Origin: Paraburkholderia bryophila
GTDB lineage: Bacteria; Pseudomonadota; Gammaproteobacteria; Burkholderiales; Burkholderiaceae
Length of the DNA stretch: 64,000 nucleotides
Reading direction: 5' to 3'
Assembly (NCBI RefSeq): GCF_013409255.1
Contig: NZ_JACCAS010000001.1
Location: forward strand, 2,542,001 to 2,606,000
A program made the position numbers and the translations under genes. The notes beneath the pieces were generated by a model. The model saw only the letters and a program-made list of their open reading frames with translations. It was not told the origin of the DNA and searched no databases. Of the stretch, positions 46,460 to 54,386 are shown piece after piece (position 1 is the first letter of the stretch; each line of letters opens with the position of its first letter).

Positions 46460-46480
46460 CATATTATCCGGGTGAAATTT
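46439..46480. repeat. Pair of 13-bp direct repeats at the DUF2239 promoter
   Basis: CCGGGTGAAATTT occurs at 46439-46451 and again, identical, at 46468-46480, 29 bp apart. One copy lies between -10 and -35 and the other just upstream of -35, a standard layout for a repressor. Confidence 0.75.
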
Positions 46481-46514
46481 ACGCGCGACCGCACGGTCTG
46501 CAATGACGGCGCGC

Positions 46515-46564
46515 GCTTCAGGTCGCTTCAGGTCGCTTCAAGTCGCTGAAGGTCGCTGAAGGTC
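46515..46564. repeat. Five 10-bp tandem repeats after the diguanylate cyclase stop
   Basis: Units GCTTCAGGTC, GCTTCAGGTC, GCTTCAAGTC, GCTGAAGGTC, GCTGAAGGTC. The first and last units contain mutually complementary CTTCAG and CTGAAG, so the array can also fold as a hairpin. It lies 3 bases past the stop codon of the minus-strand gene ending at 46568. Confidence 0.7.
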
Positions 46565-46567
46565 GCG

Positions 46568-48094
46568 TTAGTGCCCCGGCGTCACCGCCGCCTTGCGAGC
46601 GTGCGTATGAACCGTCGCGCGATAACCCATCACGCGATTACGGCCTGCGTCTTTGGCTTCGTAGAGCGCCTCGTCGGCGGCGTTGATCAGCGCGCGGCTC
46701 GTTGCGAAGGCGTGGCCGTTGGTCGTGGCGACGCCCACGCTCACCGTCAGCACATGATGCGAACTCGCCACATGGCGCAACTCGCGGGCATGAATTGCCG
46801 CGCGAATCTTCTCGGCGATGTGCGCCGCGCCGGCCGCGTCGGTATCCGGCAGCAGCACCGCGAACTCCTCGCCGCCGTAGCGCGCCGCCGTGTCGCCCGG
46901 ACGCCGCACGTTCTGCGAGATGCTGCGGGCGACGGTGACGAGCGCATCGTCGCCCGCCGAATGACCGTACAGATCGTTGAAACCCTTGAAATTGTCGACG
47001 TCGATCAGCAGCATCGACAGCGCCCAGCCGTTGCGTTGCGCGCGGCGCCATTCCGCGTCGACCTCCTCTTCGAAGGTGCGGCGATTGTTCAGGCCGGTCA
47101 GCCCGTCGGTGCGCGCCAGCATGCGCAACTCTTCCTCGGCGGCGCGGCGATGCCGCAACTGCTGCGAAAACAGCAAGGCCAGCGCGATGATCGTCAGGTC
47201 GAGCGCGGCGATCAGCGAACCGATGATCCACGCGCGGTGCCGCCATTCCACGTAGATGTCACGCGTGGACAGCGCGACGTCGAGGATCAGCGGATACATG
47301 TCGATATGGCGGAACGCGTACCAGCGCTCGACGCCGTCGATCGCCGCCGTGCCGAAGAAGTCGCCGCTAGGCTGGGTGAGAAAGCGCGAATAGTTGGCGG
47401 TGCCGGCGAGGCCGATGCCGATGATCTTCGGATCGTAAGGACGCCGCATCAGCATGGTGCCGTCGGTCAGCATCAGCGCCATCGAACCGCCGCTGCCGAG
47501 GTTCATGCCGGCGAACAGGCTGCGGAAGTAAGTCAGCCGCATCGTGCCGACCACCACGCCGCCGAAGCTGCCGTCCGGCTTGGAAATCCGCCGACTCAAC
47601 GCGATGCTGACGTCTTTGCCGGTCACCTTCGGGATGAACGGGTGACTGAGATACAGGCCGACGTTGGGCGAATCGCGCTGAACCTTGAAGTAGTCGCGAT
47701 CGGCGACATTGATCTTGCGCGGCGGATTGGCTTGCGAATCGAAGCGGATGTTGCCCGCTTCGTCGACGACGAGTAGCGAACCGAGGTCTTTGGCGCTGGC
47801 CGAGCCGTCGAACAGCACCATCTGACGCAAAGCCGGATCCAGGTCCAGCACGCCGGGCTGCTTCAGACCGTCGATCACCGCGCGCAGCGACAGATCGTAG
47901 ATCTCCAGATTGCGCGACACGTCGCGCTCGATCAGCAGGGAAACGTTGAAGACGGAGTCCTGGGCGCGCCGCAGCGCGTCGTCGCGCATTTGGGCCAGCA
48001 CCCACACGGCGATCGCGAGTATCGCGCTGGCCAGCACGATACTGATCGCAATCACGATGTTCGGTCGGCGCGTCACCATGGCAGGTTCGTTCAT
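46568..48094 (-). CDS. Membrane diguanylate cyclase with dCache sensor (GGEEF)
   Basis: With the ATG at 48094 the product is 508 residues. TM1 is at about 11-33, followed by a periplasmic Cache-type sensor (about 45-275; VVDEAGNIRFDSQ, VADRDYFKVQRDSPNVGLYLSHPF) and TM2 at about 290-310. The GGDEF domain (about 335-500) has TDGLTGLNNRRTFEEEV and the active-site GGEEF. It should make c-di-GMP in response to a small extracellular ligand. The open frame extends to 48562 but that part is arginine-rich and unlike the family. Confidence 0.87.
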   Translation of the reverse strand: MNEPAMVTRRPNIVIAISIVLASAILAIAVWVLAQMRDDALRRAQDSVFNVSLLIERDVSRNLEIYDLSLRAVIDGLKQPGVLDLDPALRQMVLFDGSASAKDLGSLLVVDEAGNIRFDSQANPPRKINVADRDYFKVQRDSPNVGLYLSHPFIPKVTGKDVSIALSRRISKPDGSFGGVVVGTMRLTYFRSLFAGMNLGSGGSMALMLTDGTMLMRRPYDPKIIGIGLAGTANYSRFLTQPSGDFFGTAAIDGVERWYAFRHIDMYPLILDVALSTRDIYVEWRHRAWIIGSLIAALDLTIIALALLFSQQLRHRRAAEEELRMLARTDGLTGLNNRRTFEEEVDAEWRRAQRNGWALSMLLIDVDNFKGFNDLYGHSAGDDALVTVARSISQNVRRPGDTAARYGGEEFAVLLPDTDAAGAAHIAEKIRAAIHARELRHVASSHHVLTVSVGVATTNGHAFATSRALINAADEALYEAKDAGRNRVMGYRATVHTHARKAAVTPGH

Positions 48095-48234
48095 GCATGC
48101 GCTGAACCACGCGCGTGAAGAAGGAGGCCGCGTCCGCAATAGCGCGTCCCGTTTGCCCGTAGCGTACCAGACACGGCAATGCGTCAAACGATTGAATAGG
48201 CCGCTTTTTCGGGCTTGAACGAAAACCGGGGCGC

Positions 48235-48936
48235 TTAGCCGGCGTGCAGATCGAGCGCGGGGGCGGACGCCGGGCGGCTGAGCGCGCGAATGTCGACGGT
48301 TTCGAGCACGGCCTTGGCGGCGCCGTGGCGCGCGACCGTCAGCATGGCCAGGCCGATGTCTTCGGTGCTCAGCACGTAGTTCGGCAGCAGCGCGCGCAGC
48401 ATCGGCAGAATGGGTTTGGCTAGCGTGTAGAACAGCCGGTATGAACGCGTTTTCGAGCGGACGCCGTGCAGCGGTTCGATCACGCCCGGGCGGAACAGGT
48501 AGACGGCTTTGAACGGCAGTTGCCGTAGCGCGTTCTCGGTGCGGCCTTTGACGCGCGCCCACATGCTGCGGCCGCGCTCGGTGCTGTCGGTACTCGCGCC
48601 GGACACGTAGACGAAGGTCATGCCCGGGTTGAGACGCGCGAGCGTGCGCGCCGCCGCCAGCGTCAGGTCATAGGTGAGGCGCGTATAGTCCGCCTCCTTC
48701 ATGCCCGCCGACGAAACGCCGAGGCAGAAGAAACATGCGTCGAAACCGGTGAGCTGGCTTTCCAGCGCGCTGTAGTTCATCAGGTCCGGCTGGATCACTT
48801 CGATGAGACGTGGGTCGAGCTGGCCGCTGCGCGTACGGCCGATCGTCTGGATCACCTCGACATCCGGCGCACGCAAGCATTCGCGCAAGACGCCCTGTCC
48901 GACCATGCCGGTCGCGCCAAAAATCAGAACCTTCAT
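48235..48936 (-). CDS. NAD(P)-binding epimerase/oxidoreductase (HTATIP2-like)
   Basis: A 233-residue Rossmann protein with GATGMVGQGVLREC (residues 7-20) as dinucleotide-binding motif, FFCLGVSSAGMKEADY in the middle, and VYVSGASTDSTERGRSMWARVKGRTENAL carrying a Ser...K-type active site. It resembles the atypical SDR group often labelled NAD-dependent epimerase/dehydratase. The start overlaps the stop of the SDR gene at 48933 (ATGA), so both are co-translated. Substrate unknown. Confidence 0.8.
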   Translation of the reverse strand: MKVLIFGATGMVGQGVLRECLRAPDVEVIQTIGRTRSGQLDPRLIEVIQPDLMNYSALESQLTGFDACFFCLGVSSAGMKEADYTRLTYDLTLAAARTLARLNPGMTFVYVSGASTDSTERGRSMWARVKGRTENALRQLPFKAVYLFRPGVIEPLHGVRSKTRSYRLFYTLAKPILPMLRALLPNYVLSTEDIGLAMLTVARHGAAKAVLETVDIRALSRPASAPALDLHAG

Positions 48937-49883
48937 GATGCGTGCTCCAGGGTCGCGCGAGGCCAGCGCGCGTTGGTGAGTGCTTCGGAAACTGTCCACA
49001 AACGCGCGGCGATCGCTTTGTCTTGCGCGAGGCGGGAAATCTGCGCGTCGCCCGGCGGCCCTTTCAGTTCGAACAGGCGGGTCGGTCCGTAATAACCGGC
49101 GGGGCGAGCTTCGGGAGAAGTCGCGGCGAACAGCGTCGGCAATGCGCCGTCTGCGGCCGATTGGCTCGCGAGCGGCTCGAATGTCATGCGGTTGATCGCC
49201 TGCAGCAGCGTGTCGGCGCCCGGGCCGTTGGCGATCAGATCGGTGCGCGCGTAGCCGGGATGCGCCGCGTTACTCAGCAGCCCCCAGCCGTTCGCGTCGC
49301 TGCGGCGCTGCAGTTCGAGCGCAAACATCAGCATCGCCAGCTTCGACTGCGCGTACGCGGGCCACGGCTTGTAGCCGTGCTGCCATTGCAGATCGTCGAA
49401 ATGAATCGCGGCGCCGATCTTGTGCGCGCCGCTGCTCAGATTGACCACGCGCGGCTCGCGTCCTGCACGCAGCAGCGGCAGCAAGCGTTCGGTCAGCGCG
49501 AAGTGACCGAGGTAGTTGGTGCCGAATTGCAGTTCGAAACCGTCCGAGGTGGTTTGCCGCGTGGGCGGCGTCATCACGCCGGCGTTGTTGATCAACAGAT
49601 CGAGCGCCGCGTGCCCGGACGCGAATTGATCGGCGAACTGGCGCACGGACGCGAGGCTCGCCAGATCGAGATGCGTATAACGGATCGACGCGGCGGGATG
49701 TTGCGCGCGAATCTTTTCGAGCGCGGCTTGCCCTTTTTGCGCGTTACGTCCGGTCAGCACAACATCGGCACCGGCGCCAGCCAGCGCCAGCGCCGTTTCG
49801 AAACCGAGCCCGCCGGTCGCGCCGGTGATCACCGCGAGGCGGCCGGTCTGACGGGGAATGTCAGCAGTGGTCCAGTTGGGCAT
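48933..49883 (-). CDS. Short-chain dehydrogenase/reductase (retinol-dehydrogenase-like)
   Basis: A 316-residue classical SDR. It has the TGxxxGxG motif as TGATGGLG near residue 21, the LDLASLASVRQFAD cofactor segment, NNAGV near 99-103, the catalytic Ser region VNLSSGAH, and YAQSKLAMLMF with the Tyr-x-x-x-Lys pair. The extra C-terminal region (FEPLASQSAADGALPTLFAATSPEARPAGYYGPT) is typical of the RDH/WWOX-like branch. It is coupled to the epimerase-like gene downstream and lies 73 bases after another SDR gene. Confidence 0.87.
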   Translation of the reverse strand: MPNWTTADIPRQTGRLAVITGATGGLGFETALALAGAGADVVLTGRNAQKGQAALEKIRAQHPAASIRYTHLDLASLASVRQFADQFASGHAALDLLINNAGVMTPPTRQTTSDGFELQFGTNYLGHFALTERLLPLLRAGREPRVVNLSSGAHKIGAAIHFDDLQWQHGYKPWPAYAQSKLAMLMFALELQRRSDANGWGLLSNAAHPGYARTDLIANGPGADTLLQAINRMTFEPLASQSAADGALPTLFAATSPEARPAGYYGPTRLFELKGPPGDAQISRLAQDKAIAARLWTVSEALTNARWPRATLEHAS

Positions 49884-49956
49884 GGTGTGTGTCCTCAGTT
49901 GTGCGGCGCCGATTCGACGCCGCCGTGCCGATTGCCGCGTTTTTCACAATAAACGC

Positions 49957-50832
49957 TCAGGCTTTCGCCGGTGCGGCGGGAAACGCGGGCAGTTGCGCCG
50001 GCGCGGAGAAATCCGTCGACAGGCTGACGGCGTGCCACGCTTCGGCGTTCGCCGCGCGCGCCTTCTCGCCTTCACCGCAATAGTGCAATGCATCGCTGCC
50101 CAGCAACAGATGCGCCGGCAGCGCGTCGTGATAGGCGAGCTTCAGCACGACTTGCGCCACCTTCGCCGGATCGCTGGCTTCGCGACCGATGTACTGCTTC
50201 AGCATCCCGACGATCGCGCCCACCGACGACTCATAGTCCGGCAGCAACGCAGGCGTCGCGCCGGACGCCTCGTTGCCCCACTCCGTTTTCATCCCACCCG
50301 GCTCGAGCGCGGTGACGTGGACGCCGAACGGCGCGAGCTCCTGGCTCAGGACTTCGGTGAAACCGCCGACCGCCCACTTCGCCGCCTGATACGCCCCCAG
50401 CCCCGCGATCCCGACGCGTCCGCCGACCGACGAAATCTGGATGATGTGCCCAGCGCGCTGCTGCCTCAGCACCGGCAACGCAGCGCGCGTCACGTTCACC
50501 ACGCCGTAGAAGTTCGTGTCGATCTGCGCGCGGAAATCGTCCTCGCTGGTTTGTTCGAACGGCACCAGATGGCCGAAGCCCGCGTTGTTGACCACCACGT
50601 CGAGGCGGCCGAATGCGTCGACGGCGCTCTGCACCGCGTCGCGCGCCGCCGCCGGATCGGTGACGTCTAGCGCGACCGCGCGAACCTGCTCGCCGTAGCG
50701 CGCCACCAGATCCTGCAGGCGGCCCGGATCGCGCGCCGTGGCGACGACCCGCTCGCCCGCTTGCAACGCGGCTTCGACGATCTCGCGCCCAAGGCCGCGA
50801 GCACTTCCTGTTACCAGCCAGACTTTCGACAT
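49957..50832 (-). CDS. Short-chain dehydrogenase/reductase
   Basis: A 291-residue classical SDR with TGSARGLG (residues 8-15), VNNAGFGH, ISSVGGRVG for the Ser, and YQAAKWAV for the Tyr/Lys pair. EPGGMKTEWGNEASGATPALLPDYESSVG is typical of oxidoreductases of the DHRS-like SDR5C branch. ATG at 50832 with AAGGAG upstream. Its upstream region holds an operator-like sequence shared with the TetR gene promoter, so it is the probable first target gene of that regulator. Confidence 0.87.
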   Translation of the reverse strand: MSKVWLVTGSARGLGREIVEAALQAGERVVATARDPGRLQDLVARYGEQVRAVALDVTDPAAARDAVQSAVDAFGRLDVVVNNAGFGHLVPFEQTSEDDFRAQIDTNFYGVVNVTRAALPVLRQQRAGHIIQISSVGGRVGIAGLGAYQAAKWAVGGFTEVLSQELAPFGVHVTALEPGGMKTEWGNEASGATPALLPDYESSVGAIVGMLKQYIGREASDPAKVAQVVLKLAYHDALPAHLLLGSDALHYCGEGEKARAANAEAWHAVSLSTDFSAPAQLPAFPAAPAKA

Positions 50833-50852
50833 GATGCGCTCCTTCGATTTAA

Positions 50853-50873
50853 ATGAGCAAGCAATCACTCATT
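50853..50873. promoter_or_regulatory. TetR operator candidate upstream of the SDR gene
   Basis: ATGAG...CTCAT inverted repeat (50853-50872). The 14-mer AGCAATCACTCATT (50860-50873) is the exact reverse complement of 51490-51503 in front of the tetR gene. Confidence 0.6.
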
Positions 50874-50889
50874 AATAAGACAAAAAAAC

Positions 50890-51462
50890 TTAGTGTTTGG
50901 CGATCGCGTTCCAGAACGCGTCAAAACCGGCCGCACGATAGCGCGCGGCCTGGTCCGGTTCGCGTGCGATGAAATCCATGGTGGTTTCCGCGAGCGCGCT
51001 CATGATCGCCGACTGAAACGCCGGCGGATGATCGTGCAACGCGCCGCTCGCCACGCTCGCCTTGATCATTCCGTTGATGTCGGCAAACGACTGCATGCCG
51101 GTGGCCCGCGTATGCTCGGTGAGCCTTTCGGACACGGTCAGTTGCGCCATGGCGCGGCGCTTTTGCGGTTGCGCGACGCCCCAGTCGACGAACTGGTTCC
51201 ACACGTGCTGAACACGCTCCTTCACGCTCGCGTGCTGCGGATACGTGGTCATCATCACTTCGCGCAGTTCGGCCTTGATGTCCAGGTACAACGCGTTCAG
51301 CAAGTCGTCTTTACTGTCGAAGTACGTGAACAGCGTGCCTTCCGCCACAGCCGCCAGCTTTGCAATCCGCGCAGTCGGCGCACCCAGCCCCTGCTCGGCG
51401 ATCACCGAGGCCGCGGCGGCAAGGATGGCGTTACGTTTGTCTTCGCTTTTGGGACGGGCCAT
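50890..51462 (-). CDS. TetR-family transcriptional repressor
   Basis: A 190-residue TetR protein. The HTH covers about 10-50 (RNAILAAAASVIAEQGLGAPTARIAKLAAVAEGTLFTYFDSKDDLLNALY) and the C-terminal ligand domain is all-helical. It lies upstream of and in line with the SDR gene at 49957. A 14-bp sequence is shared exactly by the region before tetR and the region before the SDR gene, so it probably represses itself and the SDR group. The inducer is unknown, perhaps a reactive carbonyl, given the SDR targets. Confidence 0.88.
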   Translation of the reverse strand: MARPKSEDKRNAILAAAASVIAEQGLGAPTARIAKLAAVAEGTLFTYFDSKDDLLNALYLDIKAELREVMMTTYPQHASVKERVQHVWNQFVDWGVAQPQKRRAMAQLTVSERLTEHTRATGMQSFADINGMIKASVASGALHDHPPAFQSAIMSALAETTMDFIAREPDQAARYRAAGFDAFWNAIAKH

Positions 51463-51489
51463 GCTGATTCGATCCGGCTAACGGCAATA

Positions 51490-51510
51490 AATGAGTGATT
51501 GCTCAATCAT
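51490..51510. promoter_or_regulatory. TetR operator candidate upstream of the tetR gene
   Basis: AATGAGTGATTGCT (51490-51503) is repeated exactly, inverted, at 50860-50873. Within it TGATTG-CT-CAATCA is a perfect 6+2+6 palindrome. It lies 28 bases before the tetR start. Confidence 0.6.
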
Positions 51511-51744
51511 AACGACGAACCAGCACTTGTTCAAGCCGTTTTTCGGACTTCGCTTTTCTCGAACAGACCGTTGCGCGCCGACGCCCGCTTCCGCCGACAA
51601 GAAAGTTCGTCCCGATACTGTCACCGAGTGCGCAAATTCACTCATCTTCTGAGGAAATTACGCTTTCTTCGCTCATCGCGTGCAAGCTAATAGAGACATA
51701 CCCGATACCCCTTAAGTCCTCGAGCGTCCAGTCCGATATCCGGT

Positions 51745-51761
51745 AAATGGGATACCCATTT
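51745..51761. promoter_or_regulatory. 17-bp palindrome upstream of the chemoreceptor gene
   Basis: AAATGGG-ATA-CCCATTT, perfect 7-bp arms with a 3-base centre, 122 bases before the GTG at 51883. No matching copy was seen elsewhere in the window. Confidence 0.4.
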
Positions 51762-51882
51762 TGGGGAAATCAACCGCGCAGGGCCGCTTTGCAGTTGAAG
51801 CGGTCACATAGACGCTCCCATGCCCGGACCTGAGAGTCCATTGCGAACGCTTTCTAACGTTTCGTTTTTGGAGAAGAAAATC

Positions 51883-53604
51883 GTGACACTTCAGCACCTG
51901 TCTATCAAAGCCAAACTGATTGTCGGTTTCGGCATGCTATCCGTCATCGTCGTCGCGGTTTCCGGCCTGTCTCTCAAGGCACTGAGCGATTCGACCGATG
52001 GTTTTTCCGACTTTGTCCACGGCATCAACGCGCGCGCGGACATGGCCGTGCAGGTGCGCACCGCGGTCGACCGGCGCGCGATCGCCGCGCGCAATCTGGT
52101 GCTCGTCACCAAACCTCAGGACCTCGAAATAGAAAAGGCCGACGTGATGCGCGCGCATGAAGACGTGCAGAGCGACCTGAAGAAACTCAACGACATGATC
52201 GCGACCACGTCCGATACCTCGGACAAAGCGCGCAGCCTCGTCGCCGAAATCAACCGCGTGGAGGCCTTGTACGGCCCCGTCGCCACGGACATCGTCAACC
52301 TCGCACTGACCAACAAGCGCGACGACGCCATCGTCAAGATGGACGACCAATGCCGGCCGCTGCTCGCCGCGCTGATCCGCTCGACCGACGCGTACGCCGA
52401 GTACACACGTAGCCGCCAGGAACAGATGATCAACGACTACGCGGCGCATTACGTGAGCCAGCGCAATCTGTTGATCGCGATCTGCCTGATCGCTGTGGCG
52501 CTCGCGATCGGCGCCTGCGTGATGATCACGCGCGCGGTGACCGGCCCCTTGCGTTTTGCGATCGACGTGGCGCGCACGGTATCGCAAGGCGATCTGCGCA
52601 CGCGTATTGCCGTCGAAGGCAGCGACGAAACCAGCAAGCTGCTCGGCGCGCTGCGCGAAATGAACGAACGCTTGACGGCGATCGTCGGGCGCGTGCGCGA
52701 CAGCAGCGCCAGCATCGCCGGCGCAGCACGGCAAATCGCGGCGGGCAATATGGACCTGAGCCAGCGCACCGAGCAGCAGGCCGCGTCGCTTCAGGAAACC
52801 GCGTCCAGCATGGAAGAGCTCACCTCGACGGTGAAGCAGAATGCCGACAACGCGCAGCAAGGCAGCACGTTGGCTGCGAATGCTTCGTCGGTGGCGCACA
52901 AGGGCAGCACGGTGGTCGGCCAGGTGGTGAGCACGATGCACGACATCAGCGATAGTTCGACCAAGATCGCGGAGATCACCGGGATCATCGAAGGGATTGC
53001 GTTTCAGACCAATATTCTGGCGTTGAACGCGGCGGTTGAAGCGGCGCGTGCAGGGGAACAGGGGCGTGGTTTTGCGGTAGTGGCTAGTGAGGTGAGAAGT
53101 CTCGCGCAACGGTCGTCGAGCGCGGCGAAGGAGATCAAGGATCTGATCGCCAACTCGGTGGAGAAGATTCGCGATGGGTCCGCGCTGGCGGGTGAAGCGG
53201 GTAAAACGATGACGGAAGTCACGCAGGCCGTCGCGCAGGTGACGGACATCATGGCGGAAATCGCGGCGGCTTCGACGGAACAAAGCCGCGGGATTGAGCA
53301 GGTCAATCTGGCGATTACGCAGATGGACAATGTTACGCAGCAGAATGCGGCGCTGGTGGAGGAGGCGGCGGCGGCTTCAAGGTCGATGGAAGATCAGGGG
53401 CAGCAGTTGAACGAGGTGGTGGCGTTTTTTCAGATTGTGAATGGGGAGGGGGGCGCGGTGTCGGTTTCGCCTTCGCGCAGAGACACGCGGCCGCGCGCGG
53501 TCGTAGCGCCTCCGGCGCGTCGGGTCGCGCATGCAAGCGCTGCACCGGTGGTCGCGCTGGCCGGTGCCGGCGCAAGTGGCGAGGATGGCTGGGATAAGTT
53601 CTGA
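51883..53604 (+). CDS. Methyl-accepting chemotaxis protein with C-terminal tether-like pentapeptide
   Basis: A 573-residue chemoreceptor. TM1 is at about 11-30, the periplasmic four-helix sensor at about 31-195, TM2 at about 196-218 ([20 protein letters not shown]), HAMP follows to about 270, then the signalling domain with [44 protein letters not shown] long Ala/Arg/Val-rich linker ends in GWDKF, resembling the CheR/CheB-binding NWETF pentapeptide of high-abundance receptors. GTG start with GGAG upstream at proper spacing; the longer frame to 51820 lacks this. Ligand unknown. Confidence 0.92.
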   Translation: MTLQHLSIKAKLIVGFGMLSVIVVAVSGLSLKALSDSTDGFSDFVHGINARADMAVQVRTAVDRRAIAARNLVLVTKPQDLEIEKADVMRAHEDVQSDLKKLNDMIATTSDTSDKARSLVAEINRVEALYGPVATDIVNLALTNKRDDAIVKMDDQCRPLLAALIRSTDAYAEYTRSRQEQMINDYAAHYVSQRNLLIAICLIAVALAIGACVMITRAVTGPLRFAIDVARTVSQGDLRTRIAVEGSDETSKLLGALREMNERLTAIVGRVRDSSASIAGAARQIAAGNMDLSQRTEQQAASLQETASSMEELTSTVKQNADNAQQGSTLAANASSVAHKGSTVVGQVVSTMHDISDSSTKIAEITGIIEGIAFQTNILALNAAVEAARAGEQGRGFAVVASEVRSLAQRSSSAAKEIKDLIANSVEKIRDGSALAGEAGKTMTEVTQAVAQVTDIMAEIAAASTEQSRGIEQVNLAITQMDNVTQQNAALVEEAAAASRSMEDQGQQLNEVVAFFQIVNGEGGAVSVSPSRRDTRPRAVVAPPARRVAHASAAPVVALAGAGASGEDGWDKF

Positions 53605-53693
53605 TCGCGCGCGAACGAATCACCCGGAAATCGCCGGCAATCCGCACAACGCCGGCCGGTTGACGTCGCGGGTAACAACGTGGCATGATAAAT

Positions 53694-53708
53694 TTGAACG
53701 ACGTTCAA
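53694..53708. promoter_or_regulatory. Palindromic operator candidate TTGAACG-A-CGTTCAA
   Basis: A perfect 15-bp palindrome whose right half overlaps the proposed -35 of the TetR gene at 53739. It is the natural autoregulatory site for that repressor. Confidence 0.65.
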
Positions 53709-53733
53709 TTTTAAACGTCGTTTATTTTATACA
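53704..53733 (+). promoter_or_regulatory. Promoter giving a probably leaderless tetR mRNA
   Basis: -35 TTCAAT (53704-53709), 18-bp spacer, -10 TATACA (53728-53733). Transcription would begin near 53740, at the ATG (53739). No Shine-Dalgarno is present before that ATG. Confidence 0.45.
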
Positions 53734-53738
53734 ATATC

Positions 53739-54386
53739 ATGCCCGATCCCGATCCTTCCGGCCGACGCGCGCGCAAGCAGATTCAGACACAAGCGCTGCT
53801 GGCTGAAACCGCCATACGCCTATTCGAAACGCACGGCTTCGACACTGTGACGATGGAACAGATCGCAGCCGGCGCGGATGTCGCGAAGGGCACGCTCTAC
53901 AACCATTTCGCGACCAAAGAAGCGGTTCTGGCGCATTGGATTCATGCACAACTGCAGGCGGACCTCGTCCGCTTGCAACAACGCATAGCCCGTCAGACCA
54001 CTTTCGTGGCGGCGTTGTCCCTGCTGCTGGACGCGTCGGCAGCCTGGTGCGAAAAGCACGGTTCGTTGCTGTTGCCGTATATCCGGTTTCGCTTTCTCAG
54101 CCTTGCGCCGTCGGCGGGGCGCGATGATGCGGCCTCTAAGGCCGATATGACCGACGGTTTCGCGCTGCTGATCGCCAAAGGTCAGGCTGCGGGCGAGTTG
54201 CGTGACGACCTCCCTGCCGCGCACCTGGCCGCGCTCTTTCATCACCTGTATCTCGGTGCGCTGATGCGCTGGCTGACGCTGCCGGGACTCAAACTGAAAC
54301 GGGAGTTCGCGGCGGTCGTCGACCTGTTCGTCAATGGTGCGAGCACGTCGACCACGTTGACGGACAGGAGGGCCGGGAAGTCATGA
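53739..54386 (+). CDS. TetR-family transcriptional repressor
   Basis: A 215-residue TetR protein with a DNA-binding domain at about 10-60 (QTQALLAETAIRLFETHGFDTVTMEQIAAGADVAKGTLYNHFATKEAVLAHW). The ligand domain has TetR_C-type helices. The ATG at 53739 has no ribosome binding site and lies right at the end of a candidate -10, suggesting leaderless translation. A perfect palindrome overlaps the promoter. The stop overlaps the glycosyltransferase start (ATGA), so it probably controls that gene. Confidence 0.88.
   Translation: MPDPDPSGRRARKQIQTQALLAETAIRLFETHGFDTVTMEQIAAGADVAKGTLYNHFATKEAVLAHWIHAQLQADLVRLQQRIARQTTFVAALSLLLDASAAWCEKHGSLLLPYIRFRFLSLAPSAGRDDAASKADMTDGFALLIAKGQAAGELRDDLPAAHLAALFHHLYLGALMRWLTLPGLKLKREFAAVVDLFVNGASTSTTLTDRRAGKS

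Larger units (their letters stand above)
51463..51882. other. Divergent intergenic region, tetR to chemoreceptor; no gene seen
   Basis: About 420 bases without a credible gene. It holds the tetR operator candidate and a separate 17-bp palindrome nearer the chemoreceptor (both listed). A GGAG at 51870-51873 is the chemoreceptor ribosome binding site. Confidence 0.5.

Noticed and set aside
46515..46564. CRISPR-like array
   Set aside because: The units are only 10 bp and contiguous with no spacers; there are no cas genes nearby.
46568..48562. Diguanylate cyclase starting at 48562 (664 residues)
   Set aside because: The first 156 codons are arginine-rich with no family features, while the ATG at 48094 is followed directly by a typical first transmembrane helix.
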